A DNA stretch of 64,000 nucleotides from Hyphomicrobium nitrativorans NL23. GTDB lineage: Bacteria; Pseudomonadota; Alphaproteobacteria; Rhizobiales; Hyphomicrobiaceae. The position numbers were made by a program, and so were the translations under genes. Where the stretch lies: the NCBI RefSeq assembly GCF_000503895.1, contig NC_022997.1, positions 1,508,501 to 1,572,500 of the forward strand. The letters are read 5' to 3'. Below the pieces are notes generated by a model. It did not search any database and had not been told where the DNA came from. It saw nothing but the letters and a program-made list of their open reading frames with translations. Below, one piece after another: positions 27,294 to 35,767 of the stretch; within the stretch, counting starts at the first letter, position 1, and each line of letters opens with the position of its first letter.

Positions 27294-28358
27294 CTAAAGC
27301 TCGACCACGATTTTTCCGAACACGTTGCGTGCTTCCAGGCGCGCCAATCCCGCTTCGAGATCGTCGAGGCGGATGACGCTGTCGATTGTCGGCGTCACGA
27401 GCTTGGCGGCCATTTTTTCCATCGCGCTTTTCATATTGGCCATGCGGCAGCCGAAGCTGCCGATGAGGCGGAGCTGTTGCTGGAAGAGCAGGTAGAGGTT
27501 TGTCTGGGCCGCGACGCCGGTTGTGGAGCCGCAGGTGACGAGGCGGCCTCCGCGCGCGAGCGAGAGGATGCTGCCTTCCCACGTTTCCGGGCCGACATGC
27601 TCGAACACGACGTCCACGCCGCGCCGCTTGGTGAGCTTGCGCACGCGGCCTTCGAAGCGTTCCTCGCGATAGTTGATGATGTGATCGGCGCCGAGTGTGC
27701 GCGCCTTCTCGGCTTTCTCTGCGCTGCCGACGGTGGTGATCACGGTTGCGCCGGCTGCTTTGGCGAGATGGATTGCGGCCGTGCCGATGCCGCTGCCGCC
27801 CGCATGGATGAGCACGGTCTCGCCTGCTTGGAGCCGGGCATTGTCGAACAGCATGTGCTCGACCGTCCCGAAGGTGACCGGCGCCAGAGCTGCGGCCGTT
27901 GCATCGAGCCCTTTCGGTGCTTTCACGGCGATGCGGGCCGGTACGTTGACGCGTTCCCGCAAGAAACCGTCGATGTGGAAGCCGTACATGTTACCGCCTT
28001 CCGTACAGAAATTGTCGCGGCCTTCGCGGCAGGCGGGGCATGTTCCGCAGGTTTTGGCGCCATAGAGAGCGACCACGTCGCCAACGAACAGATCTTCCAC
28101 TTCGTCGCCTACGGCGATCACTTCGCCGGCGGCCTCGGCGCCGAGAACGATAGGAAGCTCGCGTTTTGCGAACGCCATTCCCCGCCAGCTCCAGACATCG
28201 ATGTGGTTGAGGGCGACGGCGCGGATACGCACCTTCACTTCGTCCGCTGCGGGCGCGGGCGGATCGTCACGCGTGGTGATCACAACATGGCGTTGTCCAC
28301 GCAGCTCGGCTGCCCTCATTGTCGTCGTGCGCATGCGCACTCCCTCGCTACCGTACAT
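27294..28358 (-). CDS. Zinc-type alcohol dehydrogenase / enoyl reductase, adhXL-like
   Basis: Medium-chain dehydrogenase/reductase of up to 354 residues. It has the GroES-like N-domain, the structural zinc cysteines in CGTCPACREGRDNFC (about residues 100-115) and a Rossmann NADPH site around GGSGIGTAAIHLA. In rhizobia the gene at this place in the acpXL cluster is taken to be the enoyl reductase of very-long-chain fatty acid synthesis. ATGs at 28358, 28334 and 28319 are all in frame; 28334 or 28319 place the domain start more typically. It lies between the two ketosynthase pairs. Confidence 0.85.
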   Translation of the reverse strand: MYGSEGVRMRTTTMRAAELRGQRHVVITTRDDPPAPAADEVKVRIRAVALNHIDVWSWRGMAFAKRELPIVLGAEAAGEVIAVGDEVEDLFVGDVVALYGAKTCGTCPACREGRDNFCTEGGNMYGFHIDGFLRERVNVPARIAVKAPKGLDATAAALAPVTFGTVEHMLFDNARLQAGETVLIHAGGSGIGTAAIHLAKAAGATVITTVGSAEKAEKARTLGADHIINYREERFEGRVRKLTKRRGVDVVFEHVGPETWEGSILSLARGGRLVTCGSTTGVAAQTNLYLLFQQQLRLIGSFGCRMANMKSAMEKMAAKLVTPTIDSVIRLDDLEAGLARLEARNVFGKIVVEL

Positions 28359-28399
28359 TTAAACCGTCCTTGAAAGTGTCGTCTTCTGTGGTGTTCTCG

Positions 28400-29680
28400 T
28401 CATGCGGGCTCCGCGGAGAACACGACGCATACGTTCTGCCCGCCAAATCCGAAGGAATTCGAGAGCACCGTAGCGACGGGCGATTCGCGGCCCGGGTCGG
28501 GTACGACGTCGAGCGGCAACTCGGGATCCGGATCGTAGTTTATGGTGGGCGGGAGTTTCGCGCTTTCGATTGTCAGCACGGAGAAGACTGCTTCCACCGA
28601 ACCGGCCGCGATCAGTGTGTGTCCGATCATCGATTTGTTCGAACTGACCGGGACGTTGCGAAGACGATCTCCCATGACGGCGCCGAGGGCGAAGTATTCC
28701 ATCCGGTCGTTTTCGGGCGTGCTCGTGCCATGCGCATTGACGTAGTCGATCTCGTCGGGATGGACGCCGGCGTCGTCGAGTGTTTTTCGGATGGCTCCGA
28801 TCACTGCTGCGCCGTCCGGCCGGGATCGCGTGCGATGGTGTTCGTCGGCTTTCTCGCCGCAGCCGCGCACAATCGCGAGGATGCGTGCGCCGCGTGCTCT
28901 CGCGGCATCGTAGGATTCGAGGACGAGGGCACCCGCGCCTTCGGCCATGACGAACCCGTCGCGTCCTTTCGAGAACGGTTTCGATGCTTTCGTCGGCTCG
29001 TCGTTTGCCGTCGAGAGGGCGGAGAGCAGAGAAAAGCGGATCAAGCCTTCGGGGTGCACGGTGGCGTCGGCTCCGACGCACAGCGCGGCCTCCGTGTCGC
29101 CGCGGCGGATCGCTTCGAGGCCGAGCTGGATGGTGGTCGCGCCGGAGGCGCAGGCGGTGCAGATCGAAAGCGGTTCGCCTTGTGTGCCGAATGCTGCTTT
29201 CAGGCGATCCGAGATGGCGGCGAAACGGATGTGGCGCGCGAGGTCGTCGAAGGCGCGCGTGCGGGCGTTTGCAAGCATCCGGGCATAACCGTCGAGCCCT
29301 TCTCCTCCCGGCACGCCGTGCATCGCTCTCAGATGCGGCCATTCGAACTCGGACGGCGGCGTGGCGACGATAAGAGGCCCGGGAAAATGCAACGGCCGGC
29401 CGATGCGCGCCTGTGCGATGGCCTCGGCGGCTGCCGCTTCCGCCATACGGATCGCGAGATCGTGAGCGGAATAGGGCGCGACGTCCATGTCGTCCACGGT
29501 GCCGGCGATGGTCGTTTTAAGGCCGTCGGTCGGAAAGCGTGTAATGGACTTCACGCCGGATTGGCCGGTCACGAGCCGCGCCCAGGACGTATGCTTTCCC
29601 GCGCCAAGAGATGTGACCAGCCCGAGGCCGGTGACGGCTACCACTGGCCGGCCCTTATGATCGCGTGTTCTGCTTGTCAT
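28400..29680 (-). CDS. fabF1XL: Beta-ketoacyl-ACP synthase FabF1XL
   Basis: Active condensing enzyme (426 residues) of the lipid A very-long-chain fatty acid cluster. Cys177 lies in CTACASGA, with His residues in VNAHGTSTPEND and NKSMIGHTLIAAG; the C-terminus ends with NSFGFGGQNVCVV. I chose the ATG at 29680, 12 bases after the fabF2XL stop, because it gives the same N-terminus length as the second copy; the frame is open to 29758 but that part overlaps fabF2XL. The gene order acpXL-fabZXL-fabF2XL-fabF1XL-adhXL matches Rhizobium. Confidence 0.9.
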   Translation of the reverse strand: MTSRTRDHKGRPVVAVTGLGLVTSLGAGKHTSWARLVTGQSGVKSITRFPTDGLKTTIAGTVDDMDVAPYSAHDLAIRMAEAAAAEAIAQARIGRPLHFPGPLIVATPPSEFEWPHLRAMHGVPGGEGLDGYARMLANARTRAFDDLARHIRFAAISDRLKAAFGTQGEPLSICTACASGATTIQLGLEAIRRGDTEAALCVGADATVHPEGLIRFSLLSALSTANDEPTKASKPFSKGRDGFVMAEGAGALVLESYDAARARGARILAIVRGCGEKADEHHRTRSRPDGAAVIGAIRKTLDDAGVHPDEIDYVNAHGTSTPENDRMEYFALGAVMGDRLRNVPVSSNKSMIGHTLIAAGSVEAVFSVLTIESAKLPPTINYDPDPELPLDVVPDPGRESPVATVLSNSFGFGGQNVCVVFSAEPA

Positions 29681-29691
29681 GCCGTGCGCCT

Positions 29692-30921
29692 TCACTCCGC
29701 CGCGTCGTGGGCAGATTCGACGAGGGCGAGACCTTCGCCACGCCAGTGGCCGAAGCACGTGACGAGGATCCGGTTTGTCGGTGTGCCGGGGGTGTCCTCG
29801 ATTTCCGTTGCTGCGAACGGCGGATAGAACGTGTTTTTCGATATGGCGAGAGCAGCTAGCGCGAGGCCCGCGATGAAATGCGCTTCGATCCCGTGACCCA
29901 GCACGCTTCCCCAGGTTCGAACGCAGGACTTGAAGCCCCGCTGCTCCATACGCTCCAGAAAATTTTTCTCATCCGCCGTCACGGGTTCGACGCCGCTCGC
30001 GCCCGAGAGAACGGAGAGGTGCCCATTCTTCGGTTGAAGCGCGAGTTCGTCGAAAAGGCGCGCTGCCGTGTCCGTCGATTTTTCGCGGTGGCGGAGCGCT
30101 CGATCCGAAACGATGCGGGAAAGGCGCGCATACGGCACCGCCCCGCGGCTGCGTGCATGATCGCTCGCTTCCAGGACCAGGAACGCACCCATGCTGCCCG
30201 GCACAAGGCCGCCACCATGCGGGCCGCGCTCCCAGACCGATCTGTAAGGGCCGGTTGCCAGAGCATGCGTGATTTCGCATCCGAGGAGTAGATCTTCCCG
30301 CTCCGCGTTGAGCGCTCCGCCCGCGAGGAACACGTCGCCCTGGTTGGCGGCGATGCGGCGGGCTGCGTCGGTAACCGCCGATACGCCTGCCAATTCCTCG
30401 CCCTTGAATGTGCGGGACGAGCCCGTCGCCTTGTGGACGATGGAGATGTTTCCTGCGAGCAGGTTGGAGAGCTGGCCGAGGTAAAGCGTGGGCCTCAGGC
30501 CGACAGCGAGTTCCCGGTTGAGGATGGACTCCGCCGCGTCGCTCGTTTCGAGTGCGGTCAGAACGCGCGCATCCAGGGCGAGATCGCGCTCGCCGTTGCC
30601 GGCTGCGATGGTCAGATTGACGCGGTCGAGGTTCGATTGATCGCCCGCTAGACCCGCATCGGCCAAGGCCAACCCCGCCGTATAAACGCCGATCTGCTGC
30701 CAGCGCTCCATCTGGCGCCGATCGCTCGTTCTTGGAATTTGTTTTGCGAAGTCGAGCGCAACCAACGGATGCACAGCATAGGGCGCGAAGCGCTCGCTAT
30801 CGATGACGGGGCGTGGCGGCGTCACGTCTGCCAGACGTTGCCAGTGCGCGCCCGCGCCTTCGGCCAGCGAGCTCACAAGCCCGATGCCGGTGATCCAGAC
30901 CTCGCGGCTTGTCTCTGCCAT
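29692..30921 (-). CDS. fabF2XL: Ketosynthase-like FabF2XL without catalytic Cys
   Basis: Thiolase-fold protein of 409 residues that pairs with FabF1XL. As in the second copy, the nucleophile position is not Cys (KATGSSRTF), while the histidine regions (SVLGHGIEAHF, GHWRGEGLAL) remain. It therefore probably serves as chain-length or partner subunit. The ATG at 30921 overlaps the fabZXL stop by one base (TGATG). The two FabF2 copies share blocks such as LLAGNISIVH and GGALNAEREDLLLG, so they are clear paralogues. Confidence 0.87.
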   Translation of the reverse strand: MAETSREVWITGIGLVSSLAEGAGAHWQRLADVTPPRPVIDSERFAPYAVHPLVALDFAKQIPRTSDRRQMERWQQIGVYTAGLALADAGLAGDQSNLDRVNLTIAAGNGERDLALDARVLTALETSDAAESILNRELAVGLRPTLYLGQLSNLLAGNISIVHKATGSSRTFKGEELAGVSAVTDAARRIAANQGDVFLAGGALNAEREDLLLGCEITHALATGPYRSVWERGPHGGGLVPGSMGAFLVLEASDHARSRGAVPYARLSRIVSDRALRHREKSTDTAARLFDELALQPKNGHLSVLSGASGVEPVTADEKNFLERMEQRGFKSCVRTWGSVLGHGIEAHFIAGLALAALAISKNTFYPPFAATEIEDTPGTPTNRILVTCFGHWRGEGLALVESAHDAAE

Positions 30922-31391
30922 CAGCAGACCGTTCCCGCCTCCAGCGCACCGAGTCGCCGACCTTCGCGAACCACGTGCTTTTCGAGAGCGGGTGAGGGAA
31001 ACGGAACGTTGCGCATCGTGAGCCTGGCATCCGCGACGCGTTGGCCCCGGCAGGTGAGGCTCGTCGACATGACGGCGTAGCCCGAGCCCAGATGGACGCA
31101 TTCCGCATGGGCCTTCAAAAGGGCGCCCGGTTCAACGAACGCCCTGAAATTCGCAGTCTTGGCTGCCGCAAAAAAGGGCATGCGCGAGAAGTCGTTGAGG
31201 GCCATCAGGAGATAGCCGGCCGCCTGCGCCATCGTCTCCAGAAGGAGAACGCCCGGCATGATCGGGTGGCCTGGAAAGTGCCCGTCGAAGACGGGACTGC
31301 TTCGGGGCACGTGCGCCAGGGCCACGAGCGTTTGCGCTTTGCGGTCGAGCGTCTCGATCTTGTCGAGCATCTGGAAGGTTTCGAGGCGCAT
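30921..31391 (-). CDS. fabZXL: 3-hydroxyacyl-ACP dehydratase FabZXL
   Basis: Hot-dog-fold dehydratase of 156 residues that dehydrates 3-hydroxyacyl-AcpXL during very-long-chain synthesis. The FabZ signature GHFPGHPIMPGVLLLETMAQ holds the active-site His at about residue 38 and Glu near residue 52. It follows acpXL after 17 bases and overlaps fabF2XL by one base. Position and sequence agree with fabZXL of the rhizobial cluster. Confidence 0.92.
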   Translation of the reverse strand: MRLETFQMLDKIETLDRKAQTLVALAHVPRSSPVFDGHFPGHPIMPGVLLLETMAQAAGYLLMALNDFSRMPFFAAAKTANFRAFVEPGALLKAHAECVHLGSGYAVMSTSLTCRGQRVADARLTMRNVPFPSPALEKHVVREGRRLGALEAGTVC

Positions 31392-31407
31392 GGCGCTGCT
31401 GCCCTAT

Positions 31408-31689
31408 CTATTGGGCGACGGCTGTGCGCAGGGCGTCGATCTGGGCGCAGAGGTTGCCGATGACGAAGTACTCGTCTCCGCTGTCCTTGCCCTCGTTGAC
31501 GCGCCCCATCCAGTCTTCGACGGGAAGCTTGATGCCGAACTTCTGGTCAATCTCGAAGGTGATGTCGAGGAACGAGAGGCTGTCGACCTCAAGATCCTTC
31601 ATGACATGGCTTTGCGGTGTGATCTGGTCCAAGGGAACATCGCTCGTCTCTGCGATGATCCCGGCAACGGTGTCGAAAGTCGATGCCAT
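31408..31689 (-). CDS. acpXL: Acyl carrier protein AcpXL
   Basis: Dedicated ACP (93 residues) that carries the growing 26-28 carbon (omega-1)-hydroxy acyl chain for lipid A. The phosphopantetheine Ser is Ser37 in LEVDSLSF. The C-terminal half ([20 protein letters not shown], then NLCAQIDAL) follows the AcpXL pattern and is distinct from the housekeeping ACP. The ATG at 31689 gives the usual MxxTFDxVA start; two more in-frame ATGs lie upstream. It is the first gene of the minus-strand cluster and faces the MaoC-reductase gene across a 202-base promoter region. Confidence 0.95.
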   Translation of the reverse strand: MASTFDTVAGIIAETSDVPLDQITPQSHVMKDLEVDSLSFLDITFEIDQKFGIKLPVEDWMGRVNEGKDSGDEYFVIGNLCAQIDALRTAVAQ

Positions 31690-31816
31690 GCAAGCGCTCT
31701 CCGTTGAGGTGCTTTCGTCCGGACAGGAGCGAACGGCTCTCCGTCCCCGCCCGATCTGCGGGGCCGAGCCTGATCGGCCAATTAACCTCTCGTAGCAGCG
31801 GGCCTCGGGAGTGCGC

Positions 31817-31830
31817 TTAACAGAAGTCAA
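31817..31830. promoter_or_regulatory. FNR/NnrR-like palindrome between acpXL and the MaoC-reductase gene
   Basis: TTAACAGAAGTCAA fits TTRAC-N4-GTCAA. It is 62 bases before the ATG at 31892 and 128 bases before acpXL, so it could act on either side; the plus-strand operon is nearer. The same GAAGTCAA/GAAAGTCAA half is found upstream of pqqA. Confidence 0.5.
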
Positions 31831-31891
31831 ATTCCGTGAGGATTGCGGCGGCTATCCCTTGTCGCGTGAGGCAACCGGAGCGCACCGAGCG

Positions 31892-33109
31892 ATGTCGAGC
31901 GGAGGAGACCGCCTGCTGGAGCTGAACGTCGGTCAGCGGGCCAGTCTGGCGCGTACGATCACGGCGGAGGATGTCGCCGATTTCGCGCGCCTCTCCGGCG
32001 ACCGTAACGCGCTGCATCTCGACGAAGAGTTTGCCGCGCGCACCGAGTTCGGCCAACGCGTCGTTCATGGCTTCTTGCATGCCAGCCTGCTTTCGACGCT
32101 TGTCGGCACGAAGTTGCCGGGGCGGGGCGCACTCTACGTTTCGCAGAGCATCGCGTTCACACGGCCGGTGTTCATCGGCGACACGGTCGAAGCAAGTGCG
32201 GTCGTCGAGGCCATCGATATCGAGACGCGTGTCGTCACGCTCCGGACAGAAATTACGCGCTCCGGCGGGGAGACCGTCATGCGCGGGACGGCGACGGTCA
32301 GGGTGCTGCGTCTTGCCGCGGAAAAATCGCGAGAAGCATCGCTCGCTGGCGCGCGCACGGCAGGCCTGCTCGACGGGCGCGTGGCGCTCGTCACAGGGGC
32401 TTCGCGCGGCATCGGGCGCGCGACCGCCGCGTTGTTTGCAGGAAACGGCGCGATGGTCTGGATCAACTACCACAAGAGCCGGGCGGCGGCGGAAGCGCTC
32501 GCTCAAGATATTCTCGACAGGGGCGGCTCGTGCCGTCTGGTGCAGGCCGATGTGACGCGTGACGATGAAATCGCGCGCATGATGGATGAAATCGGAAGCG
32601 AAGGCGGCCTCGATGTTCTCGTGAACAACGCCGGGCCGAAGATCGTATCGCGGCCGTTCGCGCGGCTCGACTGGCAGGCAGTGTCGGAGGCCTACGAGTG
32701 GATTGTGGGCAGCGCTTTTCGTGTCACACAGGCCGCACTGCCAGCGCTGAAAGCGAGCAGAGGTAGCATCGTCACCGTTCTTTCGACGGCCGCGCTCGGG
32801 CGGACCGCACACAATTGGCTCCCTTACGTTGCGGCCAAAAGCGCGCTTCTGGCGATGAACAAAAACCTTGCGCAGGAGCTTGGGCCGGATGGTGTCCGGG
32901 TGAACATGATCTCGCCGTCGATGGTCGACACCGATCTCGTCTCGGATGTGCCTGACAGGATGCGGCAGATGACAATTTCGGGAACGCCGCTCAGACGTCT
33001 TGCAACACCGGAAGATGTCGCAGGAGCCGCCTTGATGCTCGCATCGCCCTATGCCGGGTTCGTCACAGGAGAAAATCTTCTTGTGACGGGCGGCGCGTAC
33101 ATGCACTGA
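31892..33109 (+). CDS. MaoC-like hydratase fused to a FabG-like ketoreductase
   Basis: Two-domain protein of 405 residues. Residues about 10-140 form a MaoC-type (R)-enoyl hydratase/dehydratase hot dog (SGDRNALHLDEEF, then VVHGFLHASLLST with the likely catalytic Asp/His). Residues about 160-405 are a short-chain dehydrogenase: TGASRGIG for NADPH, NNAG, then catalytic Ser in VLSTAALG and YVAAK, ending GENLLVTGGAYMH. It could reduce a 3-ketoacyl-ACP and dehydrate the product. I prefer ATG 31892; a GTG at 31811 would include the putative operator. It diverges from acpXL and leads the FkbH-ACP genes. Fusion of these two steps in one chain is uncommon. Confidence 0.88.
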   Translation: MSSGGDRLLELNVGQRASLARTITAEDVADFARLSGDRNALHLDEEFAARTEFGQRVVHGFLHASLLSTLVGTKLPGRGALYVSQSIAFTRPVFIGDTVEASAVVEAIDIETRVVTLRTEITRSGGETVMRGTATVRVLRLAAEKSREASLAGARTAGLLDGRVALVTGASRGIGRATAALFAGNGAMVWINYHKSRAAAEALAQDILDRGGSCRLVQADVTRDDEIARMMDEIGSEGGLDVLVNNAGPKIVSRPFARLDWQAVSEAYEWIVGSAFRVTQAALPALKASRGSIVTVLSTAALGRTAHNWLPYVAAKSALLAMNKNLAQELGPDGVRVNMISPSMVDTDLVSDVPDRMRQMTISGTPLRRLATPEDVAGAALMLASPYAGFVTGENLLVTGGAYMH

Positions 33110-33119
33110 GGAGTTGCCG

Positions 33120-35348
33120 ATGTCTTCGTCTTCCCTAGACATGCCGAGGCCGCCCTCGACGGTGCGTGGGGCAAGCGCGCCAGTCTCGGACGACAAGATC
33201 GGCGAGATTGTCGATGCGGTGATCGATGCGGCGCCGGAATGCGTGCGCAAACGCGTCCTGCTTCCCGCAATCGATTGGGCGCTGGTTCCGCCGCACAAAG
33301 TCAGCTTGCTGGTATCCTCGCTCGATCAGGCGCGACTTCCCTTGCCGCGATGGCTGGCGAAGCCGCTGCTGCTTGCAGGACATACTCTTTCGAGTGCAGC
33401 CAGGGATGCTTTGCCTGGTGCGCTCGCGGTCCTTTCGAGGCTCAATGATGCTGCTGGAGAGCCGGACGAACGTGAGGCTCTTGCTGCGTCTTTGGAAGGC
33501 CTCGCTTACGCTTCCGACATCGACGCGGACACCGCGGTTGCGCTCGTCCGCAGGCTATTGGCGTTGAGCTGGGACGATGAAGCGCTTCGTTTCGCGCTCG
33601 CGCAAGCCCATTCCGCGCCTCAGGCGTTGCGACTTGCAGGCGGTGCATTCGAGCGGCATCTGGCAGATCTTCCTCGTCTCCGGATCCGCATGTCCGGCTC
33701 GTCGACGACGCGAGTTCTGGCGGATGCCCTGCATCCGGCCTTCGGTGTGGAAGGCTGGCGGACGGAGATCTCGGAAAGCAGTTTCGGCGGCGTGATCGGT
33801 GATCTTCTCTCTCCGCCGGATGACGTCGACGCGCTTGTCGTGCTTCTCGATACGGACGGTCTTTTGGCGACGGATTGGCGTCGTGAGGTGCAGGACGTCG
33901 AGCGGATCGCGGCAGAGCGGGTGGATATGCTGGGGCAGGCCCTGCAGGTTTTTTCCTCTCAAGCCGCTGTGCCTCTTCTCATCAACACGCTTCCCGTCCC
34001 GTCGCGCCCGACGGTTGGGCTCCTGGATCGTCGGCATGGCGCGGGCCTCAGGCGTATCGTCGATTCCCTGAACGCGCGCATTCTCGATGCGGCTGCCGCC
34101 TCGGCGCGTGTGATCGTCGTCGACGCGGATCAGGCGCTCTCGGGGCTCGCGGCTCGCGATCATGTCGATCCGAAGCTCTGGTACTATGGCCGCATCGGAT
34201 ATTCGCACGAAGCGACGCAGTGCTTCGCGCGCGCTTTCGCCGAGGCGTGGCGGATCGTGCAACGTGGGCCGGTCAAAGTTCTGGCGGTCGATTTCGACAA
34301 TACGCTTTGGGGCGGCATCTACGGCGACGACGGTGTGGACGGTCTCGCGTGCGGCGAGGATTTTCCGGGCAATGCCTTTCAAGCGCTGCAACAGGAATGT
34401 CTGCGTCTCAAGGCGCAGGGTCTCTTGCTCGTGGCGTTGAGCAAGAACGAAGCGGGTGCTCTCGACGCGTTCGAACAGCATCCCGGCATGGTGCTTAAAG
34501 CCGATGATTTCGCCGCGCACGCCGTCAATTGGCAACCCAAGGCCGACAATCTCAGGCGGATTGCGGCCGATCTCAATCTCGGTCTCGACAGCGTTCTCTT
34601 TCTCGACGATAGCCCGCACGAGCGAGAGGCCATGCGCCGCCTCGTGCCTGAAGTCACGGTGCCGGAGATGCCTGACGATCCGGCGGAGCGGCCGGGGTGG
34701 CTGAGGCGCCTTTCCGCGACATGGCCCGCTCGGCTGACTGCGGAAGACGCATCGCGGCCGGCCGTCTACGCGGCGCGGCGAGCTGCGCAGGAGTTGCAGG
34801 CGCGTGCGGCGAGCTTCGAGGACTATCTTTCGGCATTGGAGCAGCGTCTCGCGTTGAGTTTCGTGAGCGAGAGGACGGTGGCGCGGACGGCGCAGATGCA
34901 CCAGAGAACCAATCAGTTCAATCTGACGACGGTGCGTCTTGGAGAAGCGGATATTTCCGCGCTTGCCGCGGATCCGACGCGAGGCTTTGCGCTTTTGGGA
35001 CAAGTCTCCGACAGGTTCGGAGATCATGGTCTCGTTGTTGCGGCGACCGTGGATATCGACGGGGCAGAGGCCACGATCCGGACGCTTTTGATGAGCTGCC
35101 GCGTGATCGGCCGCGAAGTCGAGCGCGCGTTCGTGGGGGCGCTCGTCGGCGAGTTGGCGTCGCGAGGCGTTGCCCGCGTGCGCGGCATTTACGTGCCGAC
35201 CGCGAAGAACGGCATGGTGCGAGACTTTTACCAATCATGCGGATTTTCGCCGACGGGCGGCGAGGGATCCGGGACGGTTTGGACGTTCGCGATCGGCGAC
35301 ACGGAGCCACCTGGCTCGACCTATGTGACCACAAGTTGGGAGAGATGA
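33120..35348 (+). CDS. FkbH-like HAD-IIIC protein with SGNH-like N-domain and acyltransferase-like C-domain
   Basis: The 742-residue protein has three parts. Residues about 190-380 resemble the SGNH-like domain that often precedes HAD-IIIC (RIRMSGSSTTRVL). Residues about 385-530 are the HAD domain with AVDFDNTLWGGIYGDDG and VLFLDDSPHERE. The C-terminal part has the GNAT-like FkbH end (HQRTNQFNLTT, SCRVIGREVERAFV). FkbH proteins take 1,3-bisphosphoglycerate and load a glyceryl group on an ACP; other family members make non-glyceryl units. ATG 33120 follows GAGGAG; TTG 33114 is also in frame. The ACP gene behind it starts right after its stop, so it is the likely acceptor. Confidence 0.88.
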   Translation: MSSSSLDMPRPPSTVRGASAPVSDDKIGEIVDAVIDAAPECVRKRVLLPAIDWALVPPHKVSLLVSSLDQARLPLPRWLAKPLLLAGHTLSSAARDALPGALAVLSRLNDAAGEPDEREALAASLEGLAYASDIDADTAVALVRRLLALSWDDEALRFALAQAHSAPQALRLAGGAFERHLADLPRLRIRMSGSSTTRVLADALHPAFGVEGWRTEISESSFGGVIGDLLSPPDDVDALVVLLDTDGLLATDWRREVQDVERIAAERVDMLGQALQVFSSQAAVPLLINTLPVPSRPTVGLLDRRHGAGLRRIVDSLNARILDAAAASARVIVVDADQALSGLAARDHVDPKLWYYGRIGYSHEATQCFARAFAEAWRIVQRGPVKVLAVDFDNTLWGGIYGDDGVDGLACGEDFPGNAFQALQQECLRLKAQGLLLVALSKNEAGALDAFEQHPGMVLKADDFAAHAVNWQPKADNLRRIAADLNLGLDSVLFLDDSPHEREAMRRLVPEVTVPEMPDDPAERPGWLRRLSATWPARLTAEDASRPAVYAARRAAQELQARAASFEDYLSALEQRLALSFVSERTVARTAQMHQRTNQFNLTTVRLGEADISALAADPTRGFALLGQVSDRFGDHGLVVAATVDIDGAEATIRTLLMSCRVIGREVERAFVGALVGELASRGVARVRGIYVPTAKNGMVRDFYQSCGFSPTGGEGSGTVWTFAIGDTEPPGSTYVTTSWER

Positions 35349-35603
35349 ATGGATACGTACGCCGCGGCGACGGAGCTGGCTTATCCGGAGATTTCCGAGA
35401 TTTTTGCCGATGTATTTCAGCACGCGGGACCTCTCACGCGCGGAACGTCGCCGGAGGACGTTTCCCGGTGGGATTCTCTCCAGCACATCGCTCTGATCCG
35501 TGCGCTGGAGACGACGTTTGCCGTGCGCCTCTCGATGGATGAGATGATGGAGATCCGCTCCGTGGGCGATATCGAGAGGGTGCTCGGCCGTCATGGCGTG
35601 TGA
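35349..35603 (+). CDS. Small acyl carrier protein following the FkbH gene
   Basis: ACP of 84 residues with the phosphopantetheine Ser43 in RWDSLQHI and a helix 3 region MDEMMEIRSVGDIERVLG. The WDS form of the motif is common in stand-alone ACPs that work with FkbH and not with fatty-acid synthase. It starts directly after the FkbH stop codon (a second ATG overlaps the stop at 35345 but is in another frame). No gene follows on the strand until the regulator 164 bases downstream. Confidence 0.9.
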   Translation: MDTYAAATELAYPEISEIFADVFQHAGPLTRGTSPEDVSRWDSLQHIALIRALETTFAVRLSMDEMMEIRSVGDIERVLGRHGV

Positions 35604-35767
35604 GGATTGAGGGGGCTCGCGTCGCTGCAAGGGCGCTTATGCCATTTGCATTTTTTCTTACCGCGCGCGGAAATCCTGCTGTCGCTTGTCGGAAATCAAG
35701 CTGCGGCGGTCAAGATTGCGCATGACAAAGGCGAAGGCGGGCCAACAGCAAGGCACGTTTAGCGATC

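Noticed and set aside
24766-35603. A modular polyketide or NRPS cluster
   Set aside because: There are stand-alone ketosynthases and ACPs but no acyltransferase, adenylation, condensation or thioesterase domains; the minus-strand half matches the AcpXL fatty-acid cluster gene by gene.
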